From the NCBI GenBank assembly GCA_903952785.1, contig CAJBHC010000080.1, positions 1-31,133 on the forward strand: DNA of 31,133 bases, read 5' to 3'. The notes under the pieces were generated by a model, which saw only the letters and a list, made by a program, of their open reading frames with translations, was not told the origin of the DNA and did not search any database. Positions 5,825 through 13,486 of the stretch are shown in pieces (positions within the stretch are counted from its first letter, which is position 1; each line of letters opens with the position of its first letter). The translations under genes were made by a program, and so were the position numbers. This DNA is from an uncultured bacterium. Its GTDB lineage: Bacteria > Patescibacteriota > Minisyncoccia > Phycocordibacterales > CAIZLB01.

Positions 5825-6949
5825 ATGAAAAAAACGATTTCCATAACACTGTTTGCAATTTTATTGATTGTAATTTTTTTATCATATAAAAGTAATAAGG
5901 GTGACGTAATTGGCAATACTATAAAAATCGGCGCTGTCTACCCTCTAACTGGATCAAGGGCTTACATGGGGGTTGAATACAAAAGAGGAGTAGAGATGGC
6001 AGTTGAAGAAATAAACAAGAAGGGGGGAGTTAATGGTAAAAAAATAGAAGTTATTTACGAGGATGACGCTGGAGATGCTGCAAAAGCCGTTACTGCTGTG
6101 AATAAATTTATTGGGGTAGACAAGGTTGATTTTGTATTTACAGCTTTTTCCCCAACGGCAAATGCCACTGCACCAATAGCTGAAAAAAATAAGACAATTT
6201 ATTTTAATGCCTCAACGGTAAAGATTGGTAATGGAAATTACGTTTTTAAAGATTATTGGGACATGGGATTGCAAGGTCAAGCTATTGCTAAGGCTATAAA
6301 AAAAGAGGGGATGAAAAAACTTGGAATGCTTGTGATGGTTCATCCAGCAACAGTGGCTTACATGGAAAATCTTAATAATGAATTGAAGGGGTATAATATA
6401 GAAACTTATAGAGAAGATTTTATTGTTGGAAGTACTGATTACAAGACACAATTGGCGAAGATTAAATCTTTTAACCCAGATGCCATTCTTGTGTTTAGTG
6501 CGCCAGGTAATGACTCAACAAATATCGTAAAACAGATTATTGACTTGAAGATGGACAATTTAAGGCTTTTTGGTGGTAGTTCGGCACTTAGAACAGGAAC
6601 GGTCTCAGATCAATTCCCGGAGGTTATGGCAAAGATGAAGACTGTTGATACTTGGTATAATATTGATATAACAAACAATAAGGCCGTGGAATTTAAAAAT
6701 AATTATGAGAAAAAATATAATACCAAATTAATTGGTGACGCAGCTTTTCCTTATGATGATGTCTATTTAATTGCACAGGTGTTAAGCGGACTAGATAAAG
6801 GTGCAAATAGCATAGACATATTAAATCAATTGAAAACAGCTAAATATGACGGTGTTGCAGGATCTATGAGTTTTGATGAAATGAATAATTCAATACGTCC
6901 AGCATATCTTGAAGTAGATAAAGGTGGTAAGTGGATTAAGTATGAATAG
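5825..6949 (+). CDS. Branched-chain-amino-acid-type ABC substrate-binding protein
   Basis: A 374-residue periplasmic-binding-protein fold of the LivJ/Leu-Ile-Val family. An N-terminal hydrophobic segment (about 4-20) has no lipobox Cys, so it is an uncleaved anchor or a signal peptide. The domain begins at IKIGAVYPLTGSRAYMG and shows the EEINKKGGVNGKKIEV hallmark. Family members bind amino acids, amides or other small molecules. No permease or ATPase gene is nearby, so it is an orphan: its partners lie elsewhere or it works as a sensor. Start 5825 follows a consensus extended -10 by 6 nt; an ATG at 5771 in the same frame lies upstream of that promoter. Confidence 0.88.
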   Translation: MKKTISITLFAILLIVIFLSYKSNKGDVIGNTIKIGAVYPLTGSRAYMGVEYKRGVEMAVEEINKKGGVNGKKIEVIYEDDAGDAAKAVTAVNKFIGVDKVDFVFTAFSPTANATAPIAEKNKTIYFNASTVKIGNGNYVFKDYWDMGLQGQAIAKAIKKEGMKKLGMLVMVHPATVAYMENLNNELKGYNIETYREDFIVGSTDYKTQLAKIKSFNPDAILVFSAPGNDSTNIVKQIIDLKMDNLRLFGGSSALRTGTVSDQFPEVMAKMKTVDTWYNIDITNNKAVEFKNNYEKKYNTKLIGDAAFPYDDVYLIAQVLSGLDKGANSIDILNQLKTAKYDGVAGSMSFDEMNNSIRPAYLEVDKGGKWIKYE

Positions 6950-6969
6950 CACATTAGCAAATATATAAT

Positions 6970-7995
6970 ATGAAATTAGGAATTGAAAATATTTTAGGAT
7001 TAGTAAGTGCACAAGTTGTTCCATGTACAGTTCCAGCACTTATTGAAAAGTATGACTTTTTTGATAAATTTAATTATTTAGGTTCTGGAAATTTAGATTT
7101 TCTAGCAAATAGCTTTAAATTTGATAAAAGAGTTTTTGAAGCTGTTTTAAATTATTTGGCTAAAGAAGGTTATTTGGATAAAAGGTTGAAAAATAAAGAG
7201 TTTATCTATGAACTTTCAAAGACTTCAAAAGAGTTTTTGCTCAACAGTTCAAAATACGATTTTACAAAATATGCCATATTGTTCAATCAAGGAGTCTCAA
7301 GAGGTGCAATAGATTCTATAATCTCTGCATTAGAGACTGGAGAACCTTCTAATTGGAACAAAAATGGAAGTTGGGAGAATCAGATGAAAAGTGGATTACT
7401 CACAAAAGCTTTTTCTCAAGGAATGATGAGTAGGGGAAATTACCTTAGAGACTATTTATCACGTTCGTCAAAAAAAGTTCTTTCCAAAAGAAATAACTTA
7501 ATCGATATTGGCGGTTCTTTAGGTGATTACTGTGGAAAATTTACAGAAGATTATAAAAATCTGAATTGTACAGTATTTGATTTTCCAGAGGTTGTTAATT
7601 CTGCAAAAGAAAACGTATCAAGTAAAAAATACTTGCGCGTGTCTTTTATAGAGGGGGATATGTTTAAAGATGAATTTCCTAGGGGTTTTGATGTTTTCCT
7701 TTATTCAAACGCTATTCATAATTGGGATTATGGACAAATAAAACTGTTGTTGAAAAAGACTTTTTTGGCATTAGATAAGGGGGGAGTTGTAATAATCCAT
7801 GACTGTCATTTGGATAATGGTAAAACTGGTCCAAGTTACGCAGTAGATCATGCGCTCTTTCTTTCGATATTTACCGACGGTACTTACTATTCAAATATTG
7901 AAATTAAGGGTTTATTAAGTGATGCCGGTTTTAAGAAGATTAAGATCGAGAGGACTGTGGTTGGATTTTCTTCTATTTTAGGGTATAAGGTTTAG
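6970..7995 (+). CDS. SAM-dependent O-methyltransferase (Methyltransf_2 type)
   Basis: A 341-residue protein with the two-part layout of small-molecule O-methyltransferases: an N-terminal winged-helix dimerisation region (about 15-90) and a Rossmann SAM domain. Seen are motif I LIDIGGSLG (177-185), the acidic residue D204 in FDFPEV, G229-D230 in IEGDMF, and H250-N-W-D, where His is the usual catalytic base. The last strand motif sits near the C-terminus. The substrate cannot be predicted. It starts 20 bp after the binding-protein gene and is probably co-transcribed with it. Such enzymes usually belong to secondary metabolism, which is unexpected in a small genome. Confidence 0.88.
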   Translation: MKLGIENILGLVSAQVVPCTVPALIEKYDFFDKFNYLGSGNLDFLANSFKFDKRVFEAVLNYLAKEGYLDKRLKNKEFIYELSKTSKEFLLNSSKYDFTKYAILFNQGVSRGAIDSIISALETGEPSNWNKNGSWENQMKSGLLTKAFSQGMMSRGNYLRDYLSRSSKKVLSKRNNLIDIGGSLGDYCGKFTEDYKNLNCTVFDFPEVVNSAKENVSSKKYLRVSFIEGDMFKDEFPRGFDVFLYSNAIHNWDYGQIKLLLKKTFLALDKGGVVIIHDCHLDNGKTGPSYAVDHALFLSIFTDGTYYSNIEIKGLLSDAGFKKIKIERTVVGFSSILGYKV

Positions 7996-8033
7996 GCAAA
8001 ACTCGTCAAAAGCCAATATTTATGATATATATA

Positions 8034-8092
8034 GTTTGCGTCAGTTGATATTTATAACTCAATCTGGTTTGAGTCTGGGTCTGACGACAAAC
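8034..8092 (+). other. Structured segment just upstream of tRNA-His
   Basis: GTTTGCGTCAG (8034-8044) pairs with CTGACGACAAAC (8081-8092) apart from one bulged base. Inside, ACTCAA (8057-8062) pairs with TTGAGT (8069-8074). The tRNA starts five bases later. An AT-rich stretch at about 8021-8033 may hold the promoter, so this would be a folded 5' leader of the tRNA precursor. Function unknown. Confidence 0.5.
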
Positions 8093-8096
8093 ACAT

Positions 8097-8171
8097 GGTG
8101 CCTATAGTTTAGTGGTAAAACTCCGGTTTGTGGAACCGGTATCGAGAGTCCGATTCTCTCTAGGCACCCCA
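8097..8171 (+). tRNA. tRNA-His (anticodon GTG)
   Basis: Acceptor GTGCCTA (8098-8104) pairs with TAGGCAC (8161-8167). G8097 at position -1 faces C73 (8168), the tRNA-His identity pair, and CCA is encoded (8169-8171), unlike in tRNA-Leu. Anticodon loop TTGTGGA carries GTG at 8130-8132. D-stem GTTT/AAAC and T-stem GAGAG/CTCTC are intact. The T-loop reads TCCGATT (8149-8155), so position 55 is C in place of the nearly universal U. Confidence 0.95.
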
Positions 8172-8222
8172 GTGACCAACGCAAAAATCCGTTCATGGTC
8201 AAGATTTTATACCCCAATATGG

Positions 8223-8249
8223 AAAATTGACGGAAAAACCGTCAACTTT
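8223..8249. repeat. TTGACGG hairpin repeat, copy 2
   Basis: AAAATTGACGG (8223-8233), loop AAAAA, CCGTCAACTTT (8239-8249). It is the same element as 2299-2325 with one change that breaks one pair. It lies 51 bp after tRNA-His and may end its transcript. The rest of the gap to 8370 shows only a short two-copy direct repeat (GAACCGAY, 11-bp period) and no gene. Confidence 0.6.
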
Positions 8250-8374
8250 GCTAAATAGGCTGATAATACCAGCATATTATCTAGAATAATCGGCGCCGTT
8301 AAACCACCACCATTCCTATTGAACCGATACTGAACCGACACCCACTATAGAACCCCTACAGAATACTCCGTCCC

Positions 8375-8403
8375 TTGACCCAGCTTTTCACATATGATAC
8401 ACT
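8375..8403 (+). promoter_or_regulatory. AbiE operon promoter
   Basis: TTGACC (8375-8380), 17-bp spacer, TACACT (8398-8403) preceded by TGA. The predicted start is near 8410, leaving a leader of about 5 nt before the ATG at 8416. Confidence 0.75.
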
Positions 8404-8424
8404 AGTGTCATATATATGAAAAGC
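8383..8424. promoter_or_regulatory. Palindromic operator over the AbiE promoter and start
   Basis: A 42-bp near-palindrome, arms 8383-8403 and 8404-8424. The perfect core is ACACTAGTGT, and the outer arms GCTTTTCA / TGAAAAGC match except for one pair. Seventeen of 21 positions pair, plus one G-T. It covers the spacer, the -10, the transcription start and the first codons, so bound repressor would block polymerase. AbiEi proteins are known to bind inverted repeats in their own promoter. Confidence 0.75.
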
Positions 8425-9042
8425 AAGAATAATCTCATTGAACAGTTAAAAAACCTTCCCCACTTCACTAAAAACACTGTTTATCAGCTTGGAATACAGT
8501 TGGGGCTTAAAGATTCTACAGTTGACACTTATATCAGCCGTTTTTTGAAGTATAAAGAAATTTACAGGCTCAAAAACGGCCTGTACGTATCCGCTGACTT
8601 TTTTGATAAAAATAAGAACGATATTTCATATTCTTTCTATCTTGCTAATATACTTCGCACACCATCATATGTAAGTTCATGGGCGGCGCTTCAGTATTAC
8701 AATCTTACTACTGAAGCAATTCATTCAATTACTTCTGTGACGCAGAAAGTGACAAGAGAGTATCAGACAAAAGTGGGAAACTTCACATACCAGTCCATAG
8801 ATAAAGAACTTTTTTCAGACTTTTCTCTAGCAAAGGGGAGATTTGACTTTTTTATAGCGTCTCCTTCAAAGGCGCTGTTTGATTTGCTATATTTCAGGAC
8901 CAGTCAGTTTAAAGGTCTTTCGACGGAGAATATCAAGGCGATGATAGCGGAGTTACGAGTAGATGTTGATGAAATGAACAAAGAAGAGCTGATAAAATTT
9001 TATTCGATGATTAAAAAATATACAAATGAGCGAACAAATTAA
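8416..9042 (+). CDS. abiEi: AbiEi-family antitoxin / autorepressor
   Basis: A 208-residue protein. The N-terminal winged helix-turn-helix (about 8-60; includes DSTVDTYISRFLKYKEIYRL and KNGLYV) would bind the palindromic operator at 8383-8424. The C-terminal part, with the SPSKALFDLLYF stretch, matches the domain needed for neutralisation. AbiEi antitoxins silence the AbiEii nucleotidyltransferase and repress the operon (type IV toxin-antitoxin, phage abortive infection). The toxin gene overlaps its end by 17 bp. A single reasonable ATG fits the promoter position. Confidence 0.9.
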   Translation: MKSKNNLIEQLKNLPHFTKNTVYQLGIQLGLKDSTVDTYISRFLKYKEIYRLKNGLYVSADFFDKNKNDISYSFYLANILRTPSYVSSWAALQYYNLTTEAIHSITSVTQKVTREYQTKVGNFTYQSIDKELFSDFSLAKGRFDFFIASPSKALFDLLYFRTSQFKGLSTENIKAMIAELRVDVDEMNKEELIKFYSMIKKYTNERTN

Positions 9043-10309
9043 AACAATTTTAAAGAGAAAACTGGATGGCCTTGCTTCTTATGGAGAGGTTGATGTGGAG
9101 ACACGTCGCAATGCACTTAAAGAAGATTTGCAGTTTTACGTTCTTAATTTCATCTATCATCATCCAGAATATAATAAATGGATTATGTATGGGGGCTCGG
9201 CACTCCGTATTATTCATGGTCTTGATAGAATGTCAGTTGATTTAGACTTTGAAATTTCTCATTCAATAACAGATAAGTTTTTGGAAGAGTTGAAGAAAGA
9301 AATTGAAGACTATTTTACCAATACGTATGGCGCAAAGGCTGATTTTCTTACTATAAAAATTACTGCCAACAGAGGATTAATTCTCAAATTTAACGTTGGC
9401 GATGAATTAAGCTCTGGGCACCCCTCAAAACAGGTTCATGTAAAAATAGATTTAAATCATTTTGTTGCACCCAAAACTGTAACGGAGCGGAGACCAATAA
9501 ATCAGGATCAGCTTTCTTTTGTTATTCTCACTTATAATATGTCGGCTCTTATGGCTAGTAAGATTGCAGCCATTTTTCTTCGAGGAACTCGTGGAATTGG
9601 CTCTGCTGTGTATGAAGAAAAAGGCCGCGACATATATGATCTTCTGTGGTACATGAATAAGAAGATTGTGCCTGATCTAGATTATCTAGTAGCCAAGGGG
9701 ATTGATGTAAAAGATCCACGGATGATCTTTGACAAACTTACACTCCAGATGAATAAAGTCAGCGATGATAATCTTAAACAGGATTTGGCGCCTTTGTTTG
9801 TAAACAGAGGGTTTATTGAAAGTTGGCTCAAAAATTGGCGTGAAAGTTATTTACGACTTCTCGATGATTATAAGATTAGAACTATAGTGGGACTTGAAAA
9901 AGTTGTAATTCACCAGGATTTTCTTTCGGGTAATTTTTCTTTTATATATTGGTATAAAGCAGAAGAAAATGAATCGATTAGGGTTTACTACACCATAAGT
10001 GACCGTTGGGTTGACCTTAGTAAAGGTAATTTACCAATTGAAGTGGATTCAAAATTAGAAGAGAAGATGGATTTTGGTAGCAATGGTTCAGATGGTCGTT
10101 CATCTCCACAGGATAAAATCAAACAGTATGCAACTTTGTTTTATCAGAAGACTGAAGAGTATTTTAAAAAGACAAATAAAATTATGCTTGGTGACAACCT
10201 TGTTACCAAGACAATCCGCATGACAGCGGATGATTTAAATCAGAAAGAGCAGATCGTGCTCAACAAATCAACCCTGCTTTCATGTGAGTTGGATGATTTG
10301 TTAAAATAA
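9026..10309 (+). CDS. abiEii: AbiEii-family nucleotidyltransferase toxin
   Basis: A 427-residue protein with the AbiEii nucleotidyltransferase core near the N-terminus: GGSALRIIHGLDRMSVDLDF (56-75), giving G56-G57-S58 and the metal-binding pair D72/D74, followed by a long helical C-terminal region. Toxins of this type transfer nucleotides to tRNA 3' ends and stop growth unless held by AbiEi. The reading frame is intact and the catalytic motif complete, so it is probably active. It overlaps the antitoxin gene by 17 bp, so translation is likely coupled. About 120 C-terminal residues (from roughly 290) have no motif I recognise. Confidence 0.9.
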   Translation: MSEQIKTILKRKLDGLASYGEVDVETRRNALKEDLQFYVLNFIYHHPEYNKWIMYGGSALRIIHGLDRMSVDLDFEISHSITDKFLEELKKEIEDYFTNTYGAKADFLTIKITANRGLILKFNVGDELSSGHPSKQVHVKIDLNHFVAPKTVTERRPINQDQLSFVILTYNMSALMASKIAAIFLRGTRGIGSAVYEEKGRDIYDLLWYMNKKIVPDLDYLVAKGIDVKDPRMIFDKLTLQMNKVSDDNLKQDLAPLFVNRGFIESWLKNWRESYLRLLDDYKIRTIVGLEKVVIHQDFLSGNFSFIYWYKAEENESIRVYYTISDRWVDLSKGNLPIEVDSKLEEKMDFGSNGSDGRSSPQDKIKQYATLFYQKTEEYFKKTNKIMLGDNLVTKTIRMTADDLNQKEQIVLNKSTLLSCELDDLLK

Positions 10310-10325
10310 AAACTAGCTCTCTAAT

Positions 10326-10589
10326 ATGTTCACCGTCTACATCCTAGAATGTGCTGATAAAACTCTATATGTTGGTTGTACCAACGACCTTGAAAAAAGG
10401 CTCAATCAACACAATAACTTAAAGTCTGGTGCTCATTATACAAAAATTAGGAGGCCGGTATCTTTGAAATATTCAGAAAAAGTTGAAACCTTATCAGAGG
10501 CCAGAAGGAGGGAGGCTGAGATCAAGAGATTTACAAAGACCAAAAAACTGGAATTGATAAATGACGTGGGAGGCCCTGTTTCCAAATAA
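10326..10589 (+). CDS. GIY-YIG domain protein (UPF0213/YhbQ type)
   Basis: An 87-residue stand-alone GIY-YIG nuclease-like domain. The first strand VYIL (4-7) and second YVG (15-17) stand for GIY and YIG; R25 and H29 follow, and the REAEIKRF helix (62-69) carries the conserved Glu and Lys. Proteins of this size are widespread, with a proposed DNA-repair or recombination role that is not well established. It lies 16 bp after the AbiEii gene and may be co-transcribed with the toxin-antitoxin operon by read-through. The family is clear; the role is unknown. Confidence 0.9.
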   Translation: MFTVYILECADKTLYVGCTNDLEKRLNQHNNLKSGAHYTKIRRPVSLKYSEKVETLSEARRREAEIKRFTKTKKLELINDVGGPVSK

Positions 10590-10609
10590 CCTTTTTCAAG
10601 AAATTGTAG

Positions 10610-10615
10610 TACAAT
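10610..10615 (+). promoter_or_regulatory. -10 of the DedA-family gene
   Basis: TACAAT followed by 6 nt (ATTACA) and the ATG at 10622. It has no TGn extension or clear -35. Confidence 0.5.
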
Positions 10616-10621
10616 ATTACA

Positions 10622-11224
10622 ATGCCTGATCCAGTTACACTCTTAAATAGCTTCTTAGGTTTCGCTACATATTACAGATACCCACTTATTGCAGTCGGCA
10701 CCATTATTGAGGGTCCAATATTAATGATTGCTTCTGGATTTTTGTATAGGACTGGTTTTTTTGCAATAGTACCCTTATTTATTGCCATATTAATAGGAGA
10801 TTTGATTGGAGACGTCATTTGGTATGTTGCTGGTAGATATTTTGCACATCCAATTTTAAGTAAAAAAGGAAAGTTTTTTGGAATTACTCCGGAGCGATTT
10901 GAAAAAATAAATGAATTATTTACAAAATACCATGAGAAGATTTTGATCTTCTCCAAATTGACATTGGGGTTAGGTTTTGCAATTGGAATTTTGGCGGCCG
11001 CTGGAATGGCTAAGGTTCCTTTTAAAAAATATATGATTATAAATATCATTGGAGAATTCTTCTTGGTGGCAGCCATGCTCTCCATCGGATACTTCTTTGG
11101 ACAAATATATCTAAATATTTCAGATAATCTTAAAATTGGATTTTTGATAACTGTTGCTGTGGTAGTTATTTTAGCGTTTTACTTCTTCTCCCGCTATATT
11201 AGTAGGAAAAGTAAGGAATTGTAG
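10622..11224 (+). CDS. DedA-family (VTT/SNARE-associated) membrane protein
   Basis: A 200-residue integral membrane protein with the DedA fold: two re-entrant/TM blocks and a C-terminal TM. The family start (E30-G-P32 in GTIIEGPILMIASGF), the IGDLIGDVIWYVAGRYF block (about 58-74) and the C-terminal block around GIGYFFG-type sequence are seen. DedA proteins are linked to flipping or recycling lipid carriers such as undecaprenyl phosphate and to membrane homeostasis. That fits the lipid-carrier genes at 14699-16561. Start 10622 lies 6 nt after a -10 box. The usual C-terminal R-x-x-P-x-x-R type motif is weak here. Confidence 0.85.
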   Translation: MPDPVTLLNSFLGFATYYRYPLIAVGTIIEGPILMIASGFLYRTGFFAIVPLFIAILIGDLIGDVIWYVAGRYFAHPILSKKGKFFGITPERFEKINELFTKYHEKILIFSKLTLGLGFAIGILAAAGMAKVPFKKYMIINIIGEFFLVAAMLSIGYFFGQIYLNISDNLKIGFLITVAVVVILAFYFFSRYISRKSKEL

Positions 11225-11278
11225 TATCATTATTAAATGGCCGAGCCTGGTTGTTGAATAAATTAAAATACAAACATT

Positions 11279-11992
11279 ATGATATCTTTTGTTATACCAA
11301 CATTGAATGAAGAAAAGACAATTGAAAGCACCCTTAAATCAATAGATGCATTTTCAGGTGAGAAAGAAATAATTATATCGGATGGTAAAAGTACAGACAG
11401 AACAGTTGAGATAGCTAGAAAATATGCACATAAGATTATGGTTCATGATAGCAAAACGAGACAAAATATTGCACAAGGTAGAAATGAGGGAGCAAAGGTG
11501 GCGAGAGGGGAATATATTGTATTTATGGATGCTGATGTGGTTATTCCTGACATGAATGAATTTATTAAAAAAGTTAAAAAGTATTTTGAAAAAGATGCTC
11601 GCCTCGTTGCTGTCACTTCAGGTTGCACTGTTTTGAAGGAATTGGCAACTATTCCAGATATAATCATATTCAAATTAATGGCTTATTACTTTTCATTCTT
11701 GAATCTAATTGGACTTGGTGCTGCTGGGGGAGAGTTTCAAATGATTAAAAAAGAAGCTTTTGTAAAGGTTGGGGGGTTTGATGAAAGATTAGCAGTTAGT
11801 GAAGACATGGATTTGTTTTGGCGTCTTGCAAAAATTGGCAAAACTAAGCTCCCCCTAGAATTAAAAATATATCACACAGGGAGAAGGGCACATAAAGTAG
11901 GTTGGCCTCGTCTTTTGTGGACTTGGTGTTCCAATACCATAACAGCATATTTTTTCAAGAAGAGCGATGACGAATATGAGGTGATTAGATAG
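11279..11992 (+). CDS. Glycosyltransferase family 2
   Basis: A 237-residue GT-A enzyme. The N-terminal FVIPTLNEEKTI strand, D35 in SDGKSTD, the RNEGA motif (68-72) and the metal-binding D84-A-D86 in VFMDADVV mark it as GT2. A SEDMDLFWRL motif near 178-187 gives the catalytic-base region. It lacks long membrane helices apart from a hydrophobic stretch around 126-150, so it is cytoplasmic or membrane-associated. It probably adds a sugar to a lipid or glycan carrier; donor and acceptor are unknown. The leader is A/U-rich with no Shine-Dalgarno sequence. It sits 54 bp after the DedA gene, probably in the same unit. Confidence 0.9.
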   Translation: MISFVIPTLNEEKTIESTLKSIDAFSGEKEIIISDGKSTDRTVEIARKYAHKIMVHDSKTRQNIAQGRNEGAKVARGEYIVFMDADVVIPDMNEFIKKVKKYFEKDARLVAVTSGCTVLKELATIPDIIIFKLMAYYFSFLNLIGLGAAGGEFQMIKKEAFVKVGGFDERLAVSEDMDLFWRLAKIGKTKLPLELKIYHTGRRAHKVGWPRLLWTWCSNTITAYFFKKSDDEYEVIR

Positions 11993-12010
11993 CTAAACAG
12001 TTAAATAGTG

Positions 12011-12016
12011 TATACT
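12011..12016 (+). promoter_or_regulatory. Probable -10 of the Nramp-like gene
   Basis: TATACT with no convincing -35. It would give an A/U-rich leader of about 50 nt before the ATG at 12074, with no Shine-Dalgarno sequence. Confidence 0.4.
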
Positions 12017-12073
12017 AGTAGGTAAATATTATAAAAAGCATTTTAAATAATACAATAAATTAGATAAACAAGT

Positions 12074-13477
12074 ATGAGAGAAGTAAAATTATTTCCAAGA
12101 CCAGTGTCTCTAAGAAAACTGATAGGTCCAAGTTTTGTTATTTTAGCCCTTGGCCTTGGCTCTGGAGAAGTTATTCTTTGGCCCTATCTGGCATCTAACT
12201 ATGGCCTAGGTATTGCCTGGGGGGCAATACTCGGAATCACTTTTCAGTACTTTTTGAATATGGAAATTGAAAGATATGCCTTAGTTAAGGGGGAGAGTGT
12301 ATTTGTTGGAATTCATAAAATATTTAAGCCAGCAATATACTGGTTTATTGTTTCAACCTTTATTGGGTTTGGGCTACCTGGAATCGTAGCTGCATCAGCG
12401 CAAGTTATGTCTAGTGTTATAGGAATAGAGAGTTTTAAATGGGTGGCTATAGTGTTTTTGTTTTCGATAGGTTTAATTTTGAGTACCGGCAAGACTGTTT
12501 ATGGAATGATGGAAACACTTACCAAAATAATTTTAGGAATTGCTGTTCCATTTTTATTTATATTGGCGATATTTATAAGTACGCAGACTGATTGGATTGC
12601 ACTTATGCATGGCTTGATTGGAAAAGGGGAGGGATTTTGGTTTCTCCCAGCTGGAATAAGTCTTACTACATTTCTGGCGGCTTTCGCATACTCTGGTGCT
12701 GGGGGAAACTTGAATCTGACCCAATCAATTTATATAAAAGAAAAAGGTTATGGAATGGGAGTATATTCTCAGAAGATTGCAAGTTTGTTTTCCAAACATG
12801 ACGGTACAGAAATTGTTTTAGATGGTACGGACTGTGCAGCAACACCTGAGGACGTTAGCCGTTTTAAAAAATGGTGGAAGTTAATTAGTATTGAGCACGC
12901 CTTTGTTTTTTGGTTCTTGGGCTTAATATCAATGACTTTTTTAATGATTTTATCCTATGCCACAACACATGATCTCGCAGGTAACGCTCAGGGAATTAGC
13001 TTTGTTATCAAGGAGGGGCTGATTATTGGTCAAACTACATACCCGTTTATTGGAACACTATTTTTGATTGCGGTATCTGTAATGTTATTTCAAACTCAGC
13101 TTGGAATTATGGACTCAACGTCTCGTATAATGGCGGAAAACTTAGCTATCAAGAAACTGCATGGAAAAAAGGATGGAAAGATTAATTTAGCTAAACTTTA
13201 TTACTCCTTTGTCTGGGCTCAAATCGCGTTTGGAATAATTCTATTTCTATTTAATATTTATGAGCCAAAAACATTGATAATACTGGGGGCTGTTATTAAT
13301 GCTTTTGCAATGTTTGTGCATCTCGCACTGGTCTTTTGGTTAAATCACACAATTCTACCAAAGGTATTTCGTCCGGGCTGGGTAAGGAAGACCATCCTAG
13401 GAATAATTTTTATATTCTTCGGTATCTTTAGTTTCTTTGTTTTGTGGAGTAATGTTATTAAAAACTGGTTTATTTGA
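12074..13477 (+). CDS. Nramp-family transporter, divergent
   Basis: A 467-residue, strongly hydrophobic protein with about 11 TM helices and the overall order of Nramp (LeuT fold). The canonical metal site is changed. The TM1 motif DPGN is replaced by the GSGE region in ALGLGSGEVILWP, and the TM6 A-M-P-H motif by AYSGAGGN. In Nramp these residues bind Mn/Fe, so this protein may carry another ion or substrate; Nramp-related clades with altered sites are known. It ends 9 bp from the convergent VanY-like gene, with no room for a separate terminator. The fold is likely; the substrate is open. Confidence 0.8.
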   Translation: MREVKLFPRPVSLRKLIGPSFVILALGLGSGEVILWPYLASNYGLGIAWGAILGITFQYFLNMEIERYALVKGESVFVGIHKIFKPAIYWFIVSTFIGFGLPGIVAASAQVMSSVIGIESFKWVAIVFLFSIGLILSTGKTVYGMMETLTKIILGIAVPFLFILAIFISTQTDWIALMHGLIGKGEGFWFLPAGISLTTFLAAFAYSGAGGNLNLTQSIYIKEKGYGMGVYSQKIASLFSKHDGTEIVLDGTDCAATPEDVSRFKKWWKLISIEHAFVFWFLGLISMTFLMILSYATTHDLAGNAQGISFVIKEGLIIGQTTYPFIGTLFLIAVSVMLFQTQLGIMDSTSRIMAENLAIKKLHGKKDGKINLAKLYYSFVWAQIAFGIILFLFNIYEPKTLIILGAVINAFAMFVHLALVFWLNHTILPKVFRPGWVRKTILGIIFIFFGIFSFFVLWSNVIKNWFI

Positions 13478-13486
13478 CCAATTTAA

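Noticed and set aside
5790..5828. 12-codon frame whose TGA overlaps the ATG of the binding-protein gene
   Set aside because: It is mostly promoter sequence and the following gene appears leaderless, so it would not be on that mRNA.
11236..11256. Short frame (M-A-E-P-G-C-stop) 5 nt after TATCAT, before the GT2 gene
   Set aside because: Possible leader peptide, but too short and without conservation data or a known attenuation pattern.
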